Shown piece by piece: positions 1 to 7,150 of a stretch of DNA of 64,000 nt; within the stretch, counting starts at the first letter, position 1; the number at the start of each line of letters is the position of its first letter. The position numbers and the translations under genes are program-made. The stretch spans positions 1,458,937 to 1,522,936 of the forward strand of contig CAWJGO010000001.1 of the NCBI GenBank assembly GCA_963842515.1. Direction: 5' to 3'. Under the pieces are notes generated by a model. That model was given only the letters and a program-made list of their open reading frames with translations. It was not told the origin of the DNA and made no database searches. This DNA comes from CADEED01 sp963842515 (lineage in GTDB: Bacteria > Pseudomonadota > Gammaproteobacteria > Steroidobacterales > Steroidobacteraceae).

Positions 1-2
1 GT

Positions 3-701
3 CTCGAGGTCGACGACATCGTACTCGAGCAGCTCGCCTCCAGTTTTGCCTGCCTCACCGACGATGAGCGCGAGCTCGGCGTGTGCATCATCGACATCGG
101 TGGCGGCACCACCGACCTCGCGGTGTTCTCGCAGGGTGCGATCCGCCACACCGCCGTGATCCCGATTGCCGGCGACCAGGTGACCAACGACATCGCCATA
201 TCCATGCGCACGCCCACGCAGTACGCCGAGGACATCAAGGTGCGTTACGCCTGCGCGTTGTCGCAGCTCGCCAACCCCGACGAAAGCATCGAAGTGCCGT
301 CGGTCGGCGATCGCCCCGCGCGACGGCTCGCGCGCCAGACGCTGGCCGAAGTGGTCGAGCCGCGTTACGAGGAATTGTATGGCCTGGCACGCGAGGAGCT
401 GCGCCGCTCGGGCTTCGAGGAAATCATCGCCTCGGGTGTCGTACTCACCGGTGGCAGCTCGAAGATGGAAGGGGCGATCGAGCTCGCCGAGGAAGTGTTC
501 CACGTGCCGGTGCGCTTGGGGGTGCCGCAGCATATTCGCGGGCTCTCGGACGTGGTCCGCAACCCTATCTACTCGACCGGCGCCGGGCTGCTGCTGTACG
601 CGCGCGACAACGCGCTCGCCGGCAACCGCGGACGCTCGATTTCGGGCAACGCCCGCACGATGGCCGAGCGCATGAAGAATTGGTTTCAGGGGAACTTCTG
701 A
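3..701 (+). CDS. ftsA: Cell division protein FtsA, C-terminal part (5' end outside window)
   Basis: Actin-like ATPase that anchors the FtsZ ring to the inner membrane and recruits later divisome proteins. The window begins inside the gene; the frame is open from base 3 and reads through the second nucleotide-binding signature DIGGGTTDL (bases 93-119) and a later GGSSKMEG stretch typical of the actin fold. The end, MAERMKNWFQGNF, is the basic/aromatic membrane-targeting amphipathic helix expected at the FtsA C-terminus. The gene is followed 78 bp downstream by ftsZ, the standard order at the end of the dcw cluster. Identification is secure; the start lies upstream of the window. Confidence 0.96.
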   Translation, partial: LEVDDIVLEQLASSFACLTDDERELGVCIIDIGGGTTDLAVFSQGAIRHTAVIPIAGDQVTNDIAISMRTPTQYAEDIKVRYACALSQLANPDESIEVPSVGDRPARRLARQTLAEVVEPRYEELYGLAREELRRSGFEEIIASGVVLTGGSSKMEGAIELAEEVFHVPVRLGVPQHIRGLSDVVRNPIYSTGAGLLLYARDNALAGNRGRSISGNARTMAERMKNWFQGNF

Positions 702-779
702 TCGGGACTGCCGAAAAGAAGACCGTTGATGTGCAGAAAGAAGCTGACAGCTTGAATCAACTAGTGAAGGAGCGACACG

Positions 780-1997
780 ATGTTTGAACTAATGGATGCT
801 TACAGCCAGAACGCTGTAATCAAGGTAATCGGCGTAGGTGGCGGCGGCGGCAACGCGGTTGCACACATGGTCACGAGCGGAATCGAAGGAGTGGAGTTCC
901 TGTGCATCAACACCGATGCGCAGGCTCTCAAGCACTCGAAGGTGAAGACCAGCCTGCAGATCGGCTGCAACATCACCAAGGGTCTCGGCGCCGGCGCCGA
1001 CCCGGAAGTGGGCCGCCAGGCGGCGATGGAAGATCGCGACCGCATCATCGAGATGATCGAAGGCTGCGACATGTTGTTCATCACCGCCGGCATGGGGGGT
1101 GGCACGGGTACGGGCGCCGCGCCGGTGGTGGCGCAGGTGGCGAAGGAGCTCGGCATCCTCACGGTGGCCGTGGTGACGCGCCCATTCGAGATGGAAGGCA
1201 ACAAGCGATCGCTGGTGGCGAACCATGGGCTCGCGGAGCTCGGCAAGTACGTCGACTCGCTGATCACCATCCCGAACCAGAAGCTGCTCACGGTGCTCGG
1301 TGCCAAGACAACGTTGTTAGACGCGTTCAAGAGCGCGAACCACGTGCTGCAGGGCGCAGTGCAGGGCATCGCCGAGCTCATCACGCGTCCCGGCCTCATC
1401 AACGTCGATTTCGCCGACGTGCGCACGGTGATGAGTGAAACCGGCATGGCGATGATGGGCTCGGGTGTGGCCCGCGGTGAGAATCGCGCCAAGGAAGCGG
1501 CTGAAGCTGCCGTCTCCTCGCCGCTGCTCGAGGACATCAATCTGTCGGGCGCGCATGGCATCCTGGTGAACGTCACAGCGGGCATGGACCTGTCAATCGG
1601 CGAATTCCAGGAAGTCGGCAGCATCGTCAAGCAGTTCGCTTCGGATGACGCCACGGTGGTCGTGGGAACCGTCATCGATCCGGAGCTGTCCGATGAAATG
1701 CGCGTCACGGTCGTGGCAACTGGCCTGGGGAAACCCGAGGTCGTGGCCTCCGGACGCTCACCTTTCGGTCGCGAACTGCCCACCTTGTCGAAGGCGGCCC
1801 AACAGGCCCATGCGGCACAGCCTGTGGAACCGTCCATGCGCGTGGTGCCGCGCCGTCCGCTGACGGCCGCGGACTATGCCGCGCTCGACAAGCCGGCGGT
1901 GCAGCGTCAGAGGGCAGTGGGTGATGGCCTGCATGGCAATGCGGAAGCTGAGGACGTGCTGGATATTCCAGCCTTTCTACGGCGTCAGGCCGACTGA
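780..1997 (+). CDS. ftsZ: Cell division protein FtsZ
   Basis: Tubulin-like GTPase that polymerises at mid-cell to form the Z ring. The protein has 405 residues. The N-terminal glycine loop GVGGGGGNAV and the tubulin signature GGGTGTGAAP are both present, as is the T7-loop region NVDFADV. After a variable linker the protein ends with a conserved C-terminal peptide (DVLDIPAFLRRQAD) that in this family binds FtsA, ZipA and ZapD. The ATG is preceded by a good ribosome binding site, GAAGGAG, at 766-772. The partner genes ftsA (just upstream) and zapD (17052-17942) are in the same window. Confidence 0.98.
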   Translation: MFELMDAYSQNAVIKVIGVGGGGGNAVAHMVTSGIEGVEFLCINTDAQALKHSKVKTSLQIGCNITKGLGAGADPEVGRQAAMEDRDRIIEMIEGCDMLFITAGMGGGTGTGAAPVVAQVAKELGILTVAVVTRPFEMEGNKRSLVANHGLAELGKYVDSLITIPNQKLLTVLGAKTTLLDAFKSANHVLQGAVQGIAELITRPGLINVDFADVRTVMSETGMAMMGSGVARGENRAKEAAEAAVSSPLLEDINLSGAHGILVNVTAGMDLSIGEFQEVGSIVKQFASDDATVVVGTVIDPELSDEMRVTVVATGLGKPEVVASGRSPFGRELPTLSKAAQQAHAAQPVEPSMRVVPRRPLTAADYAALDKPAVQRQRAVGDGLHGNAEAEDVLDIPAFLRRQAD

Positions 1998-2036
1998 CGT
2001 CGAAGACTGAATTAAGGCAATTGTGTTACGGTAGCG

Positions 2037-2081
2037 CCCCTTTTGGGGGTCTCGGTGCCGCGCGTGCGGCCGCTCCCCGAG
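2037..2081 (+). other. Possible stem-loop between ftsZ and lpxC
   Basis: Two short hairpins can be drawn in the ftsZ-lpxC gap. CCCC-TTTT-GGGG lies at 2037-2048. A nested one pairs CTCGG (2051-2055) with CCGAG (2077-2081) and GCCGC (2057-2061) with GCGGC (2066-2070). They could be a weak attenuator or processing site ahead of lpxC. There is no T-run, so this is not a convincing terminator. Confidence 0.3.
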
Positions 2082-2141
2082 CCACCTTCCAGGTGGCGCT
2101 ACCCGTGCACCGGCTCATCGTGGCACTGGGAGATTTTGCAG

Positions 2142-3068
2142 ATGCTCGGACAACGAACTCTTAAAAACTCCATCCGCGCCCAGGGTGTCGGCCTGCACAC
2201 CGGCCAGAAAGTCCTGATGACGCTTCGGCCCGCGGCGGTCGACACCGGCATCGTGTTTCGCCGCACCGATCTCGAACCGCCCAACGAAGTGCGTGCCTAC
2301 GCGGAAAACGTGGGAGATACGCAGCTCGGTACCACTCTTATTAATGGCGCCGCGCGCGTCTCGACGGTCGAGCATCTGCTCTCGGCGTTCGCAGGGTTGG
2401 GTATCGACAACGCTCACGTTGACGTGAGCGCGCCTGAAGTGCCGATCATGGATGGCAGCGCCGGTCCCTTCGTGTTCCTGCTGCAGTCGGCGGGTTTCGA
2501 AGAGCAACGGCAACCCAAGAAGTTCGTGCGCATCAAGCAGCGCGTGCGCGTCGAAGACGGCGACAAGTGGGCCGAGTTCAAGCCGTTCGACGGCTTCAAG
2601 GTCAATTTCGAAATCGAGTTCAATCATCCGCTGTTCAAGCGGCGCGGGCAGAAGGCTTCGATGGATTTCTCGACCACGTCGTTTCTCAAGGAAGTCTCGC
2701 GCGCGCGAACTTTCGGTTTCATGCGCGACCTCGAGATGCTGCGCGCGCGCAATCTGGCGCTCGGTGGCAATTTCGACAATGCCATCGTGCTCGACGATTT
2801 CCGCGTGCTCAACGAAGACGGCCTGCGTTACGAGGACGAGTTCGTGAAGCACAAGATCCTCGATGCCATCGGCGATCTCTATCTACTCGGCCACAGCCTG
2901 ATCGGCGAATTCAGCGGCCACAAGTCCGGCCACAAGCTGAACAACCAGCTGCTGCGCAAGCTGATCGGCGATACCTCCACCTGGGAGGCGGTGACATTCG
3001 AGAAGCCTTCGGACGCTCCCATCGCCTACGTCCAGCCCCCACCCGTGGCGGCCGGCTCCACGATCTAG
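2142..3068 (+). CDS. lpxC: UDP-3-O-acyl-N-acetylglucosamine deacetylase LpxC
   Basis: Zinc-dependent deacetylase, the committed step of lipid A synthesis in the cytoplasm. The ATG at 2142 gives 308 residues beginning MLGQRTLKNSIRAQGVGLHT, which matches the family start; an in-frame ORF extends upstream to 2043 but those 33 residues are not LpxC-like. Zinc-ligand motifs are visible: the first histidine in TVEHLLSAFAGLG, and the second histidine and aspartate in the HKILDAIGDL region. A further conserved histidine lies in GEFSGHKSGH. Position directly after ftsZ is the usual end of the dcw cluster. LpxC in relatives is controlled by FtsH proteolysis; nothing here speaks for or against that. Confidence 0.97.
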   Translation: MLGQRTLKNSIRAQGVGLHTGQKVLMTLRPAAVDTGIVFRRTDLEPPNEVRAYAENVGDTQLGTTLINGAARVSTVEHLLSAFAGLGIDNAHVDVSAPEVPIMDGSAGPFVFLLQSAGFEEQRQPKKFVRIKQRVRVEDGDKWAEFKPFDGFKVNFEIEFNHPLFKRRGQKASMDFSTTSFLKEVSRARTFGFMRDLEMLRARNLALGGNFDNAIVLDDFRVLNEDGLRYEDEFVKHKILDAIGDLYLLGHSLIGEFSGHKSGHKLNNQLLRKLIGDTSTWEAVTFEKPSDAPIAYVQPPPVAAGSTI

Positions 3069-3226
3069 ACCTGCATTCGCCTGTGATGCCGCCGCGACTC
3101 GCGCGGCAAGGTATTGCCGCACCTGTAGTCCCGTTTCCACGCTCGCCGATAGTTTGAAGGGCCGCACGCCCGCCACTTCCAGTTCGCTGCATGGTGGCCG
3201 ATACAGCGGGGCGGAGGAGCCTTCCC

Positions 3227-3790
3227 TTGGACTCGGAAAAAAGCACCAAACTCAATCGTCGCACCATGTTGCTCGGCGCCGTCCTTCTCGTCGGCGGGGC
3301 TTCCGCATTGACGCGTTTCACGCGCAACTCAGCCGCTGGCGGCGACGATCGGGGTCCTGCGCTCACCGCTGAGCAATTCGCACTGCTCGAGCAGGTATGC
3401 GAAATGATCATTCCCACGACGGATACTCCTGGAGCGATCGCCGCCGGCGTCCCGGGCTTCATCCGCGAAATGCTCGAGCAATGGAGCTCGGCCAAGTCGC
3501 GCGGTGAAATCATCGGCGTGCTCGTGGATATCGATCGGCTTGCCTGGAGCCGGTCAGGGGCGCCATTCCTCGAGCTGCCGCCGGAGCGCCGCCTCGAAGT
3601 GGTCAGCGCCGTCGATGCCGATGGCGTGAGCCGTCAGGATCCGGGCTACAGCAAGTTCAAATACCTGGTGCTCGTCGGTTACTACCAGTCGGAAATCGGT
3701 GCCACACAAGAACTGCGCTTCGAGCTCGTGCCGGGCGCGTGGCGTTCCTGTGTTCCCTTGTCGGAGATCGGGCGCGCTTCGGCGGTCTGA
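3227..3790 (+). CDS. Gluconate 2-dehydrogenase subunit 3 family protein (exported small subunit)
   Basis: Small subunit that usually partners a GMC-type flavoprotein dehydrogenase in the periplasm. The best start is TTG at 3227, 7 bases after a strong GGAGGAG at 3213-3219, giving 187 residues; an ATG at 3191 lies in the same frame but has no such site. The N-terminus has a twin-arginine-like pattern (NRRTMLLGAVLLVGGASAL). The mature part carries the family core (AEQFALLEQVCEMIIPTTDTPGA, followed by a helical domain). It ends 8 bases before the GMC oxidoreductase, so the two are probably translated as a pair. A cytochrome c subunit, often the third component, is not adjacent. Confidence 0.85.
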   Translation: MDSEKSTKLNRRTMLLGAVLLVGGASALTRFTRNSAAGGDDRGPALTAEQFALLEQVCEMIIPTTDTPGAIAAGVPGFIREMLEQWSSAKSRGEIIGVLVDIDRLAWSRSGAPFLELPPERRLEVVSAVDADGVSRQDPGYSKFKYLVLVGYYQSEIGATQELRFELVPGAWRSCVPLSEIGRASAV

Positions 3791-3798
3791 CAGACATC

Positions 3799-5490
3799 AT
3801 GGATTTCGATGCCATCGTCGTCGGCTCGGGCATCAGCGGAGGCTGGGTCGCGAAGGAATTGTGCGAGCGCGGGCTCAAGACATTGGTGATCGAGCGCGGC
3901 CGCAACGTCAATCACCGCTCTGACTATGAAGATTTCACGGCGCCCTGGGACATTCCCAATCGCGGCATGGTGCCGGAGGCAGAGATCGCCGAGCACTACG
4001 CGGTGCAGAGCAACTGCTACGCATTCAGTTCCGCCACCAAGCAATGGTGGGTGCGTGACAGCGAGCATCCGTACTCGACGCCGGCGGATCGTCCGTTCTC
4101 ATGGTTTCGCGGTTATCACCTCGGCGGGCGTTCCATCACGTGGGCTCGGCAGACCTACCGCCTGAGCGATTTCGATTTCAGCGCCAACAGGCAGGATGGC
4201 CATGGCGTCGACTGGCCGATTCGCTACGCCGACATCTCGCCCTGGTACGACCGAGTCGAGCGCTTTGCCGGAATCTCGGGCGCGAACGAAGGCCTGGAAC
4301 AATTGCCGGACGGGCAATTCCTGCCGCCGATGGCGCTCAACTGCCTTGAAACCGCATTCAAGAGCAAGGTCGAAGCGGAATTTCCCACGCGCCGCATTAC
4401 CGTTGGACGCTGCGCGCATCTCACCGAGCCCACGCCCGAACACATCTCCCTCGGCCGCGGTCCGTGCCAGCTGCGCAACACTTGCGCGAGCGGCTGTAGC
4501 TACGGCGCCTACTTCTCTTCGTTGTCGGCCACGCTGCCGGCGGCCCAGCGAACCGGCAACCTCACCGTGGTCACCGATGCCACCGTCGAACGGCTCGACT
4601 ACGACCACGCCAAAGGCCGCATATCCGGCGTGCGGGTCATCGACACCAAGACGCGGCAGGCGAGGTCGTATCAGGCGCGCGTGGTGTTCGTGTGCGCTTC
4701 GACCATCGGCACGGCGCAGATCCTGTTGACCTCGCAGTCCGAATATTTTCCGCAGGGCCTCGCCAACCGCTCCGATGCCGTCGGCCGCTATCTCATGGAT
4801 CACGTGGTGGGCATTGGCGCGTCGGGTACGTATCCCGGATTTCTCGATCGCTATTACTACGGACGGCGGCCGACAGGTTTCTACCTGCCGCGCTACATCA
4901 ATCTCACGGAGAAGGCGGACGTCGATTTCAAGCGCGGCTTTGGCTTCCAGGGTTATTCGGGACGCAGCACCTGGAATCGCGGCGGACACGAAGTCGGCGT
5001 GGGCGCGGAACTCAAAAAACGGCTGCGCAATCCGGGACGGTGGGAAATGCAGCTCATCGGATTCGGCGAGATGCTGCCGCGGCCGGACAACCGCGTGACC
5101 CTGCATGCTTCGCGTAAAGACAGTTGGGGTATTCCGCTGGTTCACATCGACTGCACGCACGGCGAGAACGAGCGCAGGCTGGCGGAGCGCGCCAACCGGG
5201 ACGCAGTGCAGATGCTGACGGCGGCCGGGTTCGAAAACGTGATGCCGGACTCGGGCATCAAACCCCCAGGTTATTGTGTGCACGAGATGGGTACCGCGCG
5301 CATGGGGCACGACCCCGCGACCTCGGTGCTCAATGGCCGCAACCAGGCGCACGACGTGCGCAACCTCTTCATCACCGATGGCTCGTGCATGACGTCGAGC
5401 GGTTCGGTGAACCCGTCGCTCACTTACATGGCCTTGTCTGCACGGGCCGCGAACTACGCCGCGGACTTGCTCGCCTCAGGCGAAATCTAG
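3799..5490 (+). CDS. GMC family oxidoreductase (FAD-dependent sugar/alcohol dehydrogenase large subunit)
   Basis: Flavoprotein dehydrogenase of 563 residues, probably oxidising a sugar, sugar acid or alcohol. The N-terminus MDFDAIVVGSGISGGWVAKE is an FAD-binding Rossmann GxGxxG motif. The C-terminus has the GMC signature region HEMGTARMG, the ITDGSCM stretch and the closing PSLTYMALSARAA helix. The ATG at 3799 was chosen over an in-frame upstream start at 3739 because the Rossmann strand begins immediately after it. No signal peptide is visible, so export with the Tat-like small subunit encoded just upstream (3227-3790) is an inference. The pair sits between lpxC and dciA, genes that are often close together, which suggests insertion of a metabolic pair. 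The substrate cannot be read from sequence. Confidence 0.9.
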   Translation: MDFDAIVVGSGISGGWVAKELCERGLKTLVIERGRNVNHRSDYEDFTAPWDIPNRGMVPEAEIAEHYAVQSNCYAFSSATKQWWVRDSEHPYSTPADRPFSWFRGYHLGGRSITWARQTYRLSDFDFSANRQDGHGVDWPIRYADISPWYDRVERFAGISGANEGLEQLPDGQFLPPMALNCLETAFKSKVEAEFPTRRITVGRCAHLTEPTPEHISLGRGPCQLRNTCASGCSYGAYFSSLSATLPAAQRTGNLTVVTDATVERLDYDHAKGRISGVRVIDTKTRQARSYQARVVFVCASTIGTAQILLTSQSEYFPQGLANRSDAVGRYLMDHVVGIGASGTYPGFLDRYYYGRRPTGFYLPRYINLTEKADVDFKRGFGFQGYSGRSTWNRGGHEVGVGAELKKRLRNPGRWEMQLIGFGEMLPRPDNRVTLHASRKDSWGIPLVHIDCTHGENERRLAERANRDAVQMLTAAGFENVMPDSGIKPPGYCVHEMGTARMGHDPATSVLNGRNQAHDVRNLFITDGSCMTSSGSVNPSLTYMALSARAANYAADLLASGEI

Positions 5491-5516
5491 GCCCATTTGC
5501 TGGGTGCGCTCAGAGC

Positions 5517-5876
5517 TTACCCCTTGGGTACGGCCGCCCGGCGGGGCCGCACCCGGATAGTCAGCTCGCGAAAACCAGGGGTAATTCGTCGCAGTTCCGC
5601 CTCGATCTCCGCCAGCGCAAACCGCATGCGCGCCGCCCAGGCAGAAGATTCAGCAATGACCGTAATCCTTCCGCTATCGAGGGTGCATCGATTTACCTTA
5701 TTCGCGAGCCCGGGCCCCAGTGCGCTCATTACTGCGACTTGCCACTCGGACGACTCGGGAGCCAAACGGGCACGCTCGGCGAGGGCTGGCAGGCGCGCCA
5801 GAATCAAGGCTGCGGCCGTCGCGGGTTTCGTGCCCGGGCGGATGGTTTGCTTGTTTCGGGAGGGTCTTTTGGGCAT
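5517..5876 (-). CDS. dciA: DUF721/DciA family protein (DnaB loader-type)
   Basis: Small basic protein of 119 residues. DUF721 proteins include DciA, the ancestral bacterial partner that helps load the replicative helicase DnaB. The pattern after the charged N-terminus (HLARLPALAERARLA-type helix, VMSALGPGLANKV, then GRITVIAESSAWAARMRF) is the KH-like DUF721 core. The start was placed at the ATG at 5876; an in-frame alternative at 5924 would add 16 residues. It is divergent from the M23 peptidase gene and convergent with the GMC oxidoreductase gene. A DUF721 gene near lpxC and secA is common in gammaproteobacteria, which supports the call. Confidence 0.8.
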   Translation of the reverse strand: MPKRPSRNKQTIRPGTKPATAAALILARLPALAERARLAPESSEWQVAVMSALGPGLANKVNRCTLDSGRITVIAESSAWAARMRFALAEIEAELRRITPGFRELTIRVRPRRAAVPKG

Positions 5877-6025
5877 AGTTTCGCGCCTGCTGGGCCTACG
5901 GTTTTGCCGGTCCAAAACTCTCACAGGGAGCGGACGTTGAGGATGCCAGCGAGGTGCAAGTCTTTGAAGTACAAAGAACAGGGTCGTAGCGATCCGCTTT
6001 GCCCCGTGGTTGCGGAGCCCGCGCG

Positions 6026-6934
6026 ATGAACATCATCTTTTTCTCGCGCCGCGAAGGACGTGCCCGCCACGTGAACCTCGGCCACCCGTTCGCCGTCGCA
6101 TCTTTCGCGGCGGTGCTCATCGCTATTCTCGCCACTGCTTTCAGCCTCGGTTTCAAGATCGGTGAGAGCAAGACCGCGCCGCGCGGGGTTGCCAGCTGGA
6201 CCGAGACCCTCGCCGAACAGCAGGCCGAGATCAAGGAACTCAAAGCCGAGCTGCAACGCCGCGTCGACGCGGTGGCCATGCGCATCGGCCAGATGAACGC
6301 TCATGTGATTCGCCTCGACGCGCTGGGCAAGCGGCTCACGCAGATGGCGAACATCGACAACCGCGAATTCGATTTCGAGAGTCAGCCGGCGATCGGTGGC
6401 CCTGAATCGGACCTCGGCGCCGCCATGCAGGCACCGGACCTGAACGCGATGCTCAATGGCCTGGAACAGAAGATTTCTTCGCGCGACGCCCAGCTGGCGG
6501 CGCTCGAGAATGCGCTGCTCTCGAAGAAACTCGATGAGCAGATCCGCCCCGATGGCCGGCCGGTTCACAAAGGTCATATCTCCTCGTATTTCGGTGAGCG
6601 CCAGGATCCGTTCTCGGGTCACCAGGCGTTCCACAAAGGCATCGACTTCGCGAGCCCCCGGGGCTCGGATGTCATCGCGGTGGCGGCCGGCGTCGTCACT
6701 TTCTCTGGCGAGAAGACCGGCTACGGCAACCTCGTCGAGGTCAGCCATGGCAATGGGCTGATCACGCGCTACGGGCACAACCAGAGTCTCGCAGTCGGCC
6801 TCGGCCGTACGGTGGAGCGTGGTGACACCCTGGCCTTCGTCGGCTCCACGGGCCGCTCGACAGGCCCGCACGTGCACTTCGAAGTGCTCAAGAATGGCCG
6901 GCAGATAGATCCGCTGACCTTCATCGGCCGCTGA
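6026..6934 (+). CDS. M23 family peptidoglycan endopeptidase, membrane anchored
   Basis: Putative murein hydrolase or activator of 302 residues. A short cytoplasmic N-terminus is followed by one transmembrane segment (about residues 23-45), a coiled-coil region (AEQQAEIKELKAELQRR and beyond) and a C-terminal LytM/M23 domain. The zinc-binding motifs are intact: HKGIDFASPRG (HxxxD) and the later HVHFEV, with GYGNLVEVSHGNGLITRYGH between them, so a catalytic rather than degenerate domain is likely. The start is the ATG at 6026. This gene regularly precedes secA in related bacteria; here a long inverted repeat separates the two. Confidence 0.88.
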   Translation: MNIIFFSRREGRARHVNLGHPFAVASFAAVLIAILATAFSLGFKIGESKTAPRGVASWTETLAEQQAEIKELKAELQRRVDAVAMRIGQMNAHVIRLDALGKRLTQMANIDNREFDFESQPAIGGPESDLGAAMQAPDLNAMLNGLEQKISSRDAQLAALENALLSKKLDEQIRPDGRPVHKGHISSYFGERQDPFSGHQAFHKGIDFASPRGSDVIAVAAGVVTFSGEKTGYGNLVEVSHGNGLITRYGHNQSLAVGLGRTVERGDTLAFVGSTGRSTGPHVHFEVLKNGRQIDPLTFIGR

Positions 6935-6941
6935 GCCCCGG

Positions 6942-7041
6942 CGGTGGTACCGGGAAGGGGTTCTCGGGGTTCGTCCCGAAGCCCACCCGCGACACTTGAG
7001 TTTCCCTTGCGAACCCCGAGAACCCCCTCCCGGTACCACTG
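6942..7041. repeat. 32-bp near-perfect inverted repeat upstream of secA
   Basis: Arms at 6942-6973 and 7010-7041 are complementary over 32 bases, with 30 Watson-Crick pairs, one G-T wobble and one A-C mismatch. The loop is 36 bases. The arms are rich in short G and C runs and contain GGTACC. There is no T-run on either side, so a classical intrinsic terminator is not well supported. Possible roles are a transcript-stabilising hairpin after the M23 gene, an attenuator in the secA leader, or a copy of a dispersed palindromic element. No second copy was noticed in this window. Confidence 0.8.
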
Positions 7042-7150
7042 CTGAAACCAGTACCGTGGATCCGGGTCTATCCGTAGAATACCGGCCCGGCTGCGTTGTG
7101 CACTGTCCTAAGTGCCTGTACGCCTTGAGTTTTCTCGCAAGGATTTCTAA

